This document shows, one piece after another, positions 1-6,187 of a stretch of 8,345 nt of DNA. Position 1 is the first letter of the stretch, and each line of letters starts with the position of its first letter. The notes beneath the pieces were generated by a model, which worked only from the letters and a program-made list of their open reading frames with translations, was not told where the DNA came from and made no database searches. This DNA comes from an uncultured Victivallaceae bacterium (GTDB lineage Bacteria > Verrucomicrobiota > Lentisphaeria > Victivallales > Victivallaceae), in the NCBI GenBank assembly GCA_934663655.1, contig CAKUKT010000099.1, forward strand, positions 1 to 8,345. The letters run 5' to 3'. The position numbers and the translations under genes are program-made.

Positions 1-735
1 CTCGGCGGGATTGAGCACCACGCACCCGCCGCCGTCGGATCGCGAACCGGACTCCAGGCCGACCAGAGTTCGCGGCGCAACGCCGAGGGCAAAAAGTGAA
101 ACCGGCATCGTCGCGTCAAAGTGGCCGCACTCCTGAAGCCGGCCGGGCAGATCGGTCGATTCCAGCGTCTCCACCAGCCGGATCTGGGAAACCTCACTGC
201 GGCCGAGGGCATCATAAAGGCGTACCGTACCAAGCGGAATCTCCTCGCTGAAACGCATCGCCCCAGCCTCGAAATAGATCACAAAGAGCGAACCTGAACC
301 GACGATTACCACGATCCCGCGCCGGGGCGGAAAATCGTCGCGCCTGGACATCGTCTCGCGCATCGCCAGATAGATCAGTTTGATCTCCTGCTGGGAATCG
401 AGGATTTCAAGTTCAATGCCGGTATCGTTTCTCACCCGGTCGACCACGAGTTCGCGGTTGAAGGCCTCCCGGATGGCGCTGGTGGCCACCGCCCGGGCAG
501 AGGCGATTCGATATTCGCGGAGCTTGTCGGCGAAGTCTCGCAGCCCTGCGGAGAGCAGTTCCATGCTCGTCGGCGACACCGACCCGCGGCGGAAGACGTC
601 ATAACCGAGATTCAACGGTCGGGACAAACTCTCAAAAAGCGAGATCTCGCCGTCCCGGGATACTGAGAAGATGTCCAGCCGCAACGAATGAGCGCCAACG
701 TCGATCACCGCGACCGGAGGATGCTTTTTGCTCAT
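1..735 (-). CDS. Ppx/GppA-family phosphatase-like protein, partial (C-terminus beyond left edge)
   Basis: The 245 visible codons give the N-terminal part of a Ppx/GppA-family protein; the family has an actin-like ASKHA fold and hydrolyses polyphosphate or pppGpp. Family landmarks are visible: VAVIDVGAHSLRL at residues 8-20 (phosphate-1 loop), AVATSAIREAFNR near residues 78-90, an acidic segment DSQQEIKLIYL at 113-123 where the family has its catalytic Glu, and IVGSGSL at 144-150 in the phosphate-2 position. Both loops deviate from the usual forms: the family normally has D-[LI]-G-S-N-S in loop 1 and D-I-G-G-G-S-T in loop 2, whereas here loop 1 has G-A-H-S and the loop 2 Asp is Ile. Activity may therefore be altered or lost. 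The ATG at 735 overlaps the stop of the upstream lipoprotein gene (ATGA), implying translational coupling. Family assignment is firm; catalytic function is uncertain. Confidence 0.85.
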   Translation of the reverse strand, partial: MSKKHPPVAVIDVGAHSLRLDIFSVSRDGEISLFESLSRPLNLGYDVFRRGSVSPTSMELLSAGLRDFADKLREYRIASARAVATSAIREAFNRELVVDRVRNDTGIELEILDSQQEIKLIYLAMRETMSRRDDFPPRRGIVVIVGSGSLFVIYFEAGAMRFSEEIPLGTVRLYDALGRSEVSQIRLVETLESTDLPGRLQECGHFDATMPVSLFALGVAPRTLVGLESGSRSDGGGCVVLNPAE

Positions 736-1301
736 AAGTTATCGAACCAGGAGGTGGTGTTGGGATTGAGATGCGCATAATTCTTTTTCGCCCATTTGGC
801 GATCCCTTTGGCGGTATAGACGTCGATGCCGACCCGCAGGGTTACCCAGTCGGAAGATTCATCCTCGAGAAATTCCGGGACGAAACGGGCGACATAACGC
901 TCGTCGACGACCAGTACCACCTGTTCGCCGTGATGGCGGCCGGCGAGCATCTGCCACAGCGATTTGCCGAGCCGGTCGAGCCGGAACTGCAGGTCGCAGA
1001 CGTCGGGATTGCCCGGCCGGGCGATCCAGCGGGCGTCGCGGATATTCTTGCTGCTGAAGTTCTGATTGGTATTGATTACCACGACGTCGCCGTCGGCGGA
1101 ACGGATTTCACGCTCCAGCATCGAGGCCCGGGGATATTCGACGATGGAGAAGATTCCCACCACGAAGTGCATCTGGTAATCATCGCTGTTGGGATTGTCA
1201 GAATGGGAACCGGCTTCGATCGCCTCCTGAAAAGCTTCACATCCACCGCAGAAAAAGACGATCAGCGCCGCCGCGAACGATATCCACACTCGTTTTTTCA
1301 T
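732..1301 (-). CDS. Predicted lipoprotein of unknown function, 189 aa
   Basis: The protein starts with a typical export signal: MKKR, then a hydrophobic stretch (residues 5-17), then C-G-G-C with Cys21 as the likely lipidation site. The -3 residue is Cys rather than Leu, so the lipobox is imperfect. About 20 polar residues follow (SHSDNPNSDD), then a mixed alpha/beta domain from about residue 43 to 189. The stretch from about 105 to 175 (RLDRLGKSLWQML, then VVLVVDERYVARFVP) faintly recalls the periplasmic P1 head of SecD, where a phrase like 'G..f...t..n.G..laivlDg.v..aP' occurs. This is by eye only and is not a functional assignment. The start is supported by GGAGG at 1309-1313, 7 nt upstream. 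The stop overlaps the Ppx/GppA-like start by 4 bp, so the two are almost surely co-transcribed. I do not recognise a named family. Confidence 0.8.
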   Translation of the reverse strand: MKKRVWISFAAALIVFFCGGCEAFQEAIEAGSHSDNPNSDDYQMHFVVGIFSIVEYPRASMLEREIRSADGDVVVINTNQNFSSKNIRDARWIARPGNPDVCDLQFRLDRLGKSLWQMLAGRHHGEQVVLVVDERYVARFVPEFLEDESSDWVTLRVGIDVYTAKGIAKWAKKNYAHLNPNTTSWFDNL

Positions 1302-1308
1302 CGAAACA

Positions 1309-1313
1309 CCTCC
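1309..1313 (-). promoter_or_regulatory. Shine-Dalgarno site of the lipoprotein gene
   Basis: GGAGG on the minus strand lies 7 nt before the ATG at 1301. It is the clearest ribosome-binding site in this intergenic region and fixes the lipoprotein start. The divergent aroE start, by contrast, has none. Confidence 0.75.
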
Positions 1314-1332
1314 AGAGAATTACTTTTTTTCG

Positions 1333-1361
1333 TTGCCAACATGGCTTTATGCATGTATATT
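1333..1361 (+). promoter_or_regulatory. Sigma70-like promoter for aroE
   Basis: TTGCCA at 1333-1338 and TATATT at 1356-1361 are separated by exactly 17 bp, which is close to consensus. Transcription would begin near 1368, about 36 nt before the aroE ATG. On the opposite strand the same A/T-rich core holds an extended -10-like TGTTAATAT (TAATAT at 1357-1362) that could serve the lipoprotein gene, but no convincing -35 accompanies it. Divergent promoters sharing one -10 core are possible but unproven. Confidence 0.55.
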
Positions 1362-1403
1362 AACACCAGATCGGCAAATATTCCAGTTTTTTTGTGTTAA
1401 AAA

Positions 1404-2273
1404 ATGATTATTTTTCCCGATAGTTCGGTTCGTTATCTGGTGATCGGCCATCCGGTCGGTCACAGTCGTTCGCCTCGCATGCAGAACGCGGCGTTCGGTT
1501 TCTACCGCCGCGGCGAACCCTATGGCGCGCTCGAGGTGTCACCGGAGGATCTCGGCAACTTCATCGATTTCGCCCGTTCCCGGCTGCTTGGCGTCAACGT
1601 CACTGTTCCCTTCAAGGGGGCGGTGATCGAATTTCTCGACGAAATTGATCCGGCCGCCCGGATCGCCTGCAGCGTCAACACCCTCAGAATCGAAAACGGC
1701 AGAATCAGCGGTTTTTCCACCGACGGTTACGGATTGGAACGGGCGCTGCTCAACTCATTCGGGCGACCGCTCGGCGGGGCTGAATTTATGTTCATCGGCT
1801 GCGGAGGCGCGGCTCGTGCCACCGCGTTTCACCTCGCCGGCTGCGGGGCCAGAAGAATTCGGCTTTTCAACCGCACGCCCGAACGCGCAGTTGAACTGGC
1901 CGAAGGCCTGCGTCGGGCGGTTCCGGGAGTTCGTTGCGAAGCCTACGCGCTCGCCGATCTGGAGGCGCTGCGCCGCGCGGTAGCTTCGGCCGATTACCTG
2001 ATTCAGGCGACCCGGCTTGGCCTCTCGGATGACGATCCGGAACCGTTCCCGCTGGAATTTCTGGAGAAGTCACCGCATCGTCCGGCCGTTTTCGACACCA
2101 TTTACCGCGATACTCCGCTGCTGCGCTGTGCCCGGAAACTCGGCATTCCCGCTGCTGATGGCGCGGAGATGTTGATAAACCAGGGGGCGCGTTCCTTTGA
2201 GATCTGGACCGGATTGATCGCTCCCGTCGCCGCGATGCGACGCGGGTTTTACTCATATTCAGGACGTTCGTGA
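1404..2273 (+). CDS. aroE: Shikimate dehydrogenase (NADP+)
   Basis: AroE reduces 3-dehydroshikimate to shikimate with NADPH in cytosolic aromatic amino acid (chorismate) synthesis. The 289-aa length is near the family's usual 270-290. Visible motifs are the shikimate-binding VIGHPVGHSRSP (residues 13-24), NVTVPFK with catalytic Lys71, VNT at 91-93, STDGYG with catalytic Asp107, the Rossmann loop GCGGAARA (132-139) followed by FNRT, QATRLG, and a C-terminal AEMLINQGARSFEIWTG. The family phrase 'DxxYxPxxTPLL' appears here as DTIYRDTPLL, two residues shorter and without the Pro. The start is bounded by an in-frame TAA at 1398-1400. There is no Shine-Dalgarno sequence, only U/A-rich leader. The gene is first in a tight unit with the prepilin peptidase gene 3 bp downstream. 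Confidence 0.95.
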   Translation: MIIFPDSSVRYLVIGHPVGHSRSPRMQNAAFGFYRRGEPYGALEVSPEDLGNFIDFARSRLLGVNVTVPFKGAVIEFLDEIDPAARIACSVNTLRIENGRISGFSTDGYGLERALLNSFGRPLGGAEFMFIGCGGAARATAFHLAGCGARRIRLFNRTPERAVELAEGLRRAVPGVRCEAYALADLEALRRAVASADYLIQATRLGLSDDDPEPFPLEFLEKSPHRPAVFDTIYRDTPLLRCARKLGIPAADGAEMLINQGARSFEIWTGLIAPVAAMRRGFYSYSGRS

Positions 2274-2276
2274 ACC

Positions 2277-3152
2277 ATGTTGCTGTTTGAAATACCCCGC
2301 TGCGAAATCGACTGGTACTGGCGCGCCGGTCTTGAATATCCGCTCTGTGCCGCGTTCGCCGCGTTTGCCGTCTTTGCTTTCGGCAGTTGTCTGGGCAGTT
2401 TCCTTAACGTCTGCATCTGGAGGATTCCCCGGGGAGAATCGGTCGTCAACGCTCCGAGCCATTGTACCAGCTGTGGAGCGGAAATCCGCTGGTTCGACAA
2501 TCTGCCGGTCATCAGTTATCTGGTGCTGCGGGGGCGCTGTCGCCACTGTCACCAGGCTTATTCGCCGCGTTATCTCATTGTTGAAACGCTCACGGGGCTG
2601 CTTTTTGTGGCAGCGTTTTTCAAGGCGGGGCTGGCCGTGCAGCCGCCGGGGGTGATCGCCTCCTACTGGACGATGATACTGCTGGCGATCGCCTCCGCCT
2701 GGATTGACGCCGAACATCGGATAATTCCCGACCTGCTCACCTGGCCGGGAATGCTGCTCGGTCTCTTGTTCGCGGCACTGTTTCCCGAGGTGTGGGGCGA
2801 GCCGGACGCCTTGCGGGCAGTGGCGGTTTCGCTGGTTTCCGGAGTGGGACCGGCGCTGGCCTTGTGGCTGTTTTCGCTGGTGGGAAGTCGGTTGGCCGGG
2901 CGGGAAGTGCTCGGACTCGGAGATGTGAAATTCGTCGCCGCTGCCGGCATGCTGCTCGGACTTACCGGAGTGCTGGTGACGCTTTTCATCGGTTCTTTCA
3001 CCGGCGCGGTGGTGGGAGGGGTGCTGGCTTTGCGGGAGAAGCGTCGGTTGAGCGGCGCTTCGATCGCATTCGGACCATTTCTCGCCGCCGGAGCGCTGAT
3101 ATGGATTTTTTTCGCTTCCCAGCTGTTGATGCTGCTGAGATGCGGCTCATAA
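2277..3152 (+). CDS. pilD: Type IV prepilin peptidase / N-methyltransferase (PilD/GspO/PulO family)
   Basis: This polytopic inner-membrane aspartyl protease cleaves the leader of type IV prepilins and type II secretion pseudopilins; the two-domain form usually also N-methylates the new N-terminus. The N-terminal domain has the FGSCLGSFLNVCIWRIPRG phrase (35-53) and two zinc-type cysteine pairs, C63-x2-C66 and C88-x2-C91. The protease domain carries both catalytic aspartates: Asp144 in AWIDAEHRIIPD and Asp216 in GLGDVK. Several hydrophobic helices fill residues 105-285. Length (291 aa) matches the bifunctional form. The ATG follows the aroE stop after 3 nt; only a weak AGGAC 12 nt upstream resembles a ribosome site, so translational coupling is likely. 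No pilin or secretion genes lie in the window, so its substrates must be encoded elsewhere. The symbol is by family; gspO is equally apt. Confidence 0.95.
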   Translation: MLLFEIPRCEIDWYWRAGLEYPLCAAFAAFAVFAFGSCLGSFLNVCIWRIPRGESVVNAPSHCTSCGAEIRWFDNLPVISYLVLRGRCRHCHQAYSPRYLIVETLTGLLFVAAFFKAGLAVQPPGVIASYWTMILLAIASAWIDAEHRIIPDLLTWPGMLLGLLFAALFPEVWGEPDALRAVAVSLVSGVGPALALWLFSLVGSRLAGREVLGLGDVKFVAAAGMLLGLTGVLVTLFIGSFTGAVVGGVLALREKRRLSGASIAFGPFLAAGALIWIFFASQLLMLLRCGS

Positions 3153-3188
3153 GTGAGCTGGAAGCTGAGGTTGAAAACGCGGTCAAGT

Positions 3189-3192
3189 GGAG
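3189..3192 (+). promoter_or_regulatory. Shine-Dalgarno site of the GntR-type regulator
   Basis: GGAG lies 8 nt before the ATG at 3201. An in-frame TAA at 3198-3200 directly precedes that ATG, so the start cannot lie further upstream. Confidence 0.65.
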
Positions 3193-3200
3193 CGCAGTAA

Positions 3201-4235
3201 ATGAAATCATTCGGAAAAATTGCCGCCCTCAAGGAACTGATTCTTTCTGATATCCGTTCCGGGGTACTCTCGCCGGGGATGCGTATCCCTTCGCGGGCCA
3301 GTTTCATGAACCGCTGCGGATGCGCCCGGGCCAGCATCGACCGGGCGGTGGAGGAACTGGTGGCCGACGGTTTTCTCTATTCTCGGCAGGGGTCGGGGAC
3401 CTTTGTCGCCGAACCGCAGGCCCGGGAGGAGGAGATCTCCCGGCTCGCAATCATCGGCAGTTTCAAGAGTTCCCGGGGAGTATGGCGGGCTTCCAATCTG
3501 ACTCCGGTCGATCCACTGCAGCAGCGTTTCAAATGCAAATTGTACGATATTCACCGGGTCGGCGTCAATCTGAACCGGATTGCCCGCGGCGGTACCGGCG
3601 TGGTGTGGATGTATCCGCGATATCAGGAGTTGATGGCGATGGATTTTCTGGATAAATTCCACATTCCGCAGCTGTTGATTTTCCGGATCTTCGACAATTA
3701 CGACTACATCACCACCGATGCTTATTCAAGCATCGCGCACGGTCTGGAATGGCTTACCGGCGAAGCGGGAAAAACCATGGGCTTCATCACCTCGCTCAGC
3801 GACACCCGCTTCCCCTATGTCGCCGAACGCCAGCTCTGCTTTTATGAACTGGCCATACGGCAGGGAATCACGGTACCGCCGGAATGGTTGTGCTGCGACT
3901 ATCTGCGCGATGCCGAACCGGTGTTGGAGATGATGCGCCGGGTGGTAAGACGGTTGTTCGGCGGATCGCGGCGGTGTCGGGCGATTTACCTCGATACGAT
4001 CAACTGGTACAAACCGTTTCTCGCAGCCGCCAGTGAATTTGGATTCCGGCCGAAGCGTGATTTTCATCTTCTGGTCTTTGATTCACCGGCGCCGAATGCG
4101 ACGCCGCCGGCGGGGGTCGCCTGGATGCGTCAGAACTTCGAGGGGATCAACGACAAGATCATCGAATGGGTTGAGCACAACGGACGTAAACCGATGCGTC
4201 TGAAAATCGACACCATCCTTGAGACCGGCAAGTAA
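3201..4235 (+). CDS. GntR-type winged-helix regulator with LacI-like sensor domain
   Basis: This 344-aa cytosolic transcription factor has an N-terminal GntR winged helix (about residues 5-70). It shows ILSDIRSGVLSPGMRIPSR, the recognition-helix region CARASIDRAVEELVADGFLY, and the wing RQGSGTFVA (62-70). The remaining roughly 265 residues do not resemble FadR, HutC or aminotransferase (MocR) C-termini. Their alternating hydrophobic strands (LAIIGSF, GVVWMYP, QLLIFR, TMGFITSL, AIYLDTINWY, LLVFDSP) suit a LacI/periplasmic-binding-protein-like sensor, as in AraR-type GntR regulators that bind sugars. The usual HTH phrase 'VSRTTVREAL' is degenerate here. The effector cannot be read from sequence. 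The gene lies 48 bp after the prepilin peptidase gene and 104 bp before a Gfo/Idh/MocA oxidoreductase, a common regulator-target pairing, so carbohydrate-linked control of that neighbour is plausible but inferred. Confidence 0.85.
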   Translation: MKSFGKIAALKELILSDIRSGVLSPGMRIPSRASFMNRCGCARASIDRAVEELVADGFLYSRQGSGTFVAEPQAREEEISRLAIIGSFKSSRGVWRASNLTPVDPLQQRFKCKLYDIHRVGVNLNRIARGGTGVVWMYPRYQELMAMDFLDKFHIPQLLIFRIFDNYDYITTDAYSSIAHGLEWLTGEAGKTMGFITSLSDTRFPYVAERQLCFYELAIRQGITVPPEWLCCDYLRDAEPVLEMMRRVVRRLFGGSRRCRAIYLDTINWYKPFLAAASEFGFRPKRDFHLLVFDSPAPNATPPAGVAWMRQNFEGINDKIIEWVEHNGRKPMRLKIDTILETGK

Positions 4236-4249
4236 AGCCGCCCGGGAAG

Positions 4250-4270
4250 CGTTTCGTTGCCGACGAAGCG
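4250..4270. repeat. Imperfect 8-bp inverted repeat after the regulator gene
   Basis: CGTTTCGT (4250-4257) and ACGAAGCG (4263-4270) pair around the 5-nt loop TGCCG, with one G-T wobble. No T-run follows, so this is not a classical intrinsic terminator. It could be a Rho-linked hairpin or an operator half-site pair. A second, perfect 10-bp palindrome, CCGGATCCGG, lies at 4296-4305. In GC-rich DNA either could arise by chance. Confidence 0.35.
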
Positions 4271-4325
4271 GAGGGCGGAGGACCGCGGGGTTGCGCCGGA
4301 TCCGGAAATCTTAATTTTTCCAGCA

Positions 4326-4330
4326 GGGAG
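4326..4330 (+). promoter_or_regulatory. Shine-Dalgarno site of the Gfo/Idh/MocA gene
   Basis: GGGAG lies 9 nt before the ATG at 4340 and supports that start. No convincing -35/-10 pair was found in the 104-bp gap, so the gene may be read from the upstream unit or from a non-consensus promoter. Confidence 0.65.
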
Positions 4331-4339
4331 TTTTACATC

Positions 4340-5365
4340 ATGAAGCGTAAAATTGCGTTTGCCGGGTTTCGTCATAACCACATTTTCGGTCTGTATGCCC
4401 GGGTTGCCGGTCATTCCGAGCTGGAGATCTGCGGCGCCTGTGAAGAGTATGCTCCGGCGCGCACCCGGGTAAAGGAGGCTCATCCGGAGATCGACTTCAA
4501 TTATGACTGCATTGACGCGATGATTGCCGGTTCCGGATGCGACATTGTCGCCGTCGGGGATTACTACGGACGCCGGGGGACAATCGCGATTGCGGCGCTG
4601 CGGCAGGGGAAATCGGTGATTTCCGACAAGCCGCTGTGTACTTCGCTCGGGGAGCTTGAAGAAATTGAACGGCTGGTCGCTGCCGCCCCGGGAAAACTCG
4701 CCGTCGGCTGCATGCTCGATCTCCGTACCGGTTCCGCGGTTGCCGCGGCGAGGGATTTCATCGATTCCGGACGATTGGGAAAAATCGTGCAGATTCAGTT
4801 CACCGGTCAGCATCCGCTGCTCTATGGAAGCCGTCCGGAGTGGTATTTCGAGGCGGGAAAACACGGCGGAACCATCAACGATATTGCGATTCACGGGATC
4901 GATATCGTCCGCCGCCTTACCGGTTCGGAGGTGGCGCGGATTCCGGCGGCGCGCAGTCGCCGGGCACTGGCTCCGGTTGATTTTCGGGATTCCGGCTCGC
5001 TGATGCTCGAACTGGAATCCGGTTGCTGCGTGCTGGCGGATGTCTCCTATTCAGCTCCCGATTCCCAGGGGTATGGGCTGCCGAGTTACTGGCGGTTCAA
5101 CATCTGGGGGGAGGGGGGTATGATCGAGTTCAACTCGCTTGAGCGGTGTGCCCGCGCCTATCTCAACGGCGAATCCGCACTGCGGCTTCTTGAGCCTCCG
5201 GCGGATCCCGGGCCGGATTATCTTGATTCGTTCCTCAATGAACTTGACGGCCGGCCCGGGGAATTGAACACCGCGGAGGTGATCGCTTCAAGCCGCAGTG
5301 CGCTGCGCATTCAGCAGGTGGCGGACGCGGAGATGACGCCGTCGTCGTCGATGAGCAGCCGCTGA
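4340..5365 (+). CDS. Gfo/Idh/MocA-family NAD(P)-dependent oxidoreductase
   Basis: The 341-aa length is typical of this family, which oxidises or reduces sugars, inositols and related polyols with NAD(P). The Rossmann domain occupies about residues 1-120 and ends in the family's cofactor/active-site phrase, here SDKPL with Lys97 (usually EKP). The C-terminal alpha/beta domain has GGTINDIAIHGIDIVRRLTG (176-195), matching the family's 'GGG...D.g.H..D' with Asp181 and His185 as probable catalytic or substrate residues. The nucleotide loop is odd: GFRHNHIFG (9-17) replaces the usual G-x-G-x-x-[GA]. The substrate is not predictable. The C-terminal 18 codons and the stop overlap the convergent LD-carboxypeptidase gene by 55 bp. 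The regulator upstream makes inducible sugar catabolism a reasonable guess. Confidence 0.88.
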   Translation: MKRKIAFAGFRHNHIFGLYARVAGHSELEICGACEEYAPARTRVKEAHPEIDFNYDCIDAMIAGSGCDIVAVGDYYGRRGTIAIAALRQGKSVISDKPLCTSLGELEEIERLVAAAPGKLAVGCMLDLRTGSAVAAARDFIDSGRLGKIVQIQFTGQHPLLYGSRPEWYFEAGKHGGTINDIAIHGIDIVRRLTGSEVARIPAARSRRALAPVDFRDSGSLMLELESGCCVLADVSYSAPDSQGYGLPSYWRFNIWGEGGMIEFNSLERCARAYLNGESALRLLEPPADPGPDYLDSFLNELDGRPGELNTAEVIASSRSALRIQQVADAEMTPSSSMSSR

Positions 5366-6186
5366 CGGAAGTTCACTGCCGGGAACGGTGCACCGTGCCC
5401 GAAGGGAAATCCGGAGAGAACCGGTCCGTCAATTGCCGCCGCCGCGCGGCGAATCAGCCGTTCGGGATCGGCGGCGCCGGAAAAGTCGCCGAATACGGCT
5501 CCGGCGCAGCGGGAAAGAGATCCGCATTGTTCGAGCTGGGTGAACATCCGGTCGAGACGATAATCCGGTTCATTGACATCTTCGAAGAGCAAAATCCGGC
5601 CGGAGAGATCCGGCATCCAGCCGGTTCCCGCCAGTGACATCGCCACTGAGAGGTTCCCCGGTATCGGCAGCCCCTCGGCGCGGCCGCGTTTGATCACTTT
5701 GAAACGGCCGAGGCGGCGGGGGGTTCCTGCGATCGCGTCGCACATGGCGTTGCGGCAGGCATCGTTCAGCTCCGGCAGCGCCGACAGCATCGGTCCGGCG
5801 ATCGGAATCCCGACATCGAGCGCCGTCATCGCCCAGTGCAGTGCGGTGATATCGCTGAAGCCGACGACCGGCATTCGCCGCTGCCGCAACGTCGGAAAAT
5901 CGAGCAGCGGCAGAAGCTGGGCCGAACCAAAGCCTCCCCGCCCACAGAACAGCAGGTCCACCTCCGGATCCAGCCAGGCGGCGGTGAGGTCGGCGGCGCG
6001 CGCCGCCGCCGGGGCGGAGAGATAGGGAAACTCCGGATCCCGTCCGTTGGCGTGGGGCATGATCTTCACTCTGACGCCGGAACCGCGCAGCGCTTCCGTG
6101 CCGGCGGCGAACACCTCAGTTGCGACCGGCCCGGCGGGAGAAATCACCGCAACTGTGCGGATATGTGGAGGAAAGAGGGGAACCAT
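5311..6186 (-). CDS. ldcA: LD-carboxypeptidase (peptidase family S66)
   Basis: S66 serine peptidases remove the terminal D-Ala from murein tetrapeptides during cytosolic cell-wall recycling; MccF-type relatives instead cleave microcin C-like peptides. The Ser-Glu-His triad is visible: Ser111 in VVGFSDITALH, Glu202 in LLFEDVNEPDYRLDRM, and His264 in FPFGHGAPFPAVN. The family phrase GRGGFGSAQLLPLLD occurs at 82-96. The length (291 aa) is normal, and the ending LLIDDDGVISASATC is as expected for the family, so the protein appears complete. The ATG at 6186 comes 1 nt after the ribBA stop (6188-6190) without a clear ribosome site, so it is probably translationally coupled. It is the last gene of the ymdB-ribBA-ldcA unit. 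Murein recycling is more likely than antibiotic immunity because no microcin genes are nearby. Confidence 0.92.
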   Translation of the reverse strand: MVPLFPPHIRTVAVISPAGPVATEVFAAGTEALRGSGVRVKIMPHANGRDPEFPYLSAPAAARAADLTAAWLDPEVDLLFCGRGGFGSAQLLPLLDFPTLRQRRMPVVGFSDITALHWAMTALDVGIPIAGPMLSALPELNDACRNAMCDAIAGTPRRLGRFKVIKRGRAEGLPIPGNLSVAMSLAGTGWMPDLSGRILLFEDVNEPDYRLDRMFTQLEQCGSLSRCAGAVFGDFSGAADPERLIRRAAAAIDGPVLSGFPFGHGAPFPAVNFRQRLLIDDDGVISASATC

Positions 6187-6187
6187 T

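Noticed and set aside
771..1400. A 209-codon plus-strand frame opposite the lipoprotein gene
   Set aside because: The minus-strand frame has a signal peptide, a good ribosome site and an ATGA junction with the next gene. The plus-strand frame has none of these.
2663..3337. A 224-codon minus-strand frame opposite the prepilin peptidase gene
   Set aside because: It is Ser/Pro/Ala/Arg-rich, as typical for antisense of hydrophobic GC-rich genes, and it overlaps the catalytic region of the peptidase.
4250..4320. Intrinsic terminator after the regulator gene
   Set aside because: The hairpin at 4250-4270 is followed by GAGGGCGG rather than a T-run. The later TTAATTTTT is about 40 nt away, and only the short palindrome at 4296-4305 lies between.
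4130..4894. A 254-codon minus-strand frame across the regulator-oxidoreductase junction
   Set aside because: It lies antisense to two recognised coding regions and spans their intergenic gap. It has no family resemblance and no start signals.
5311..6186. MccF-type microcin C immunity peptidase
   Set aside because: S66 motifs alone cannot separate MccF from LdcA. The neighbours are housekeeping genes and no microcin biosynthesis genes are present, so murein recycling is the better call.
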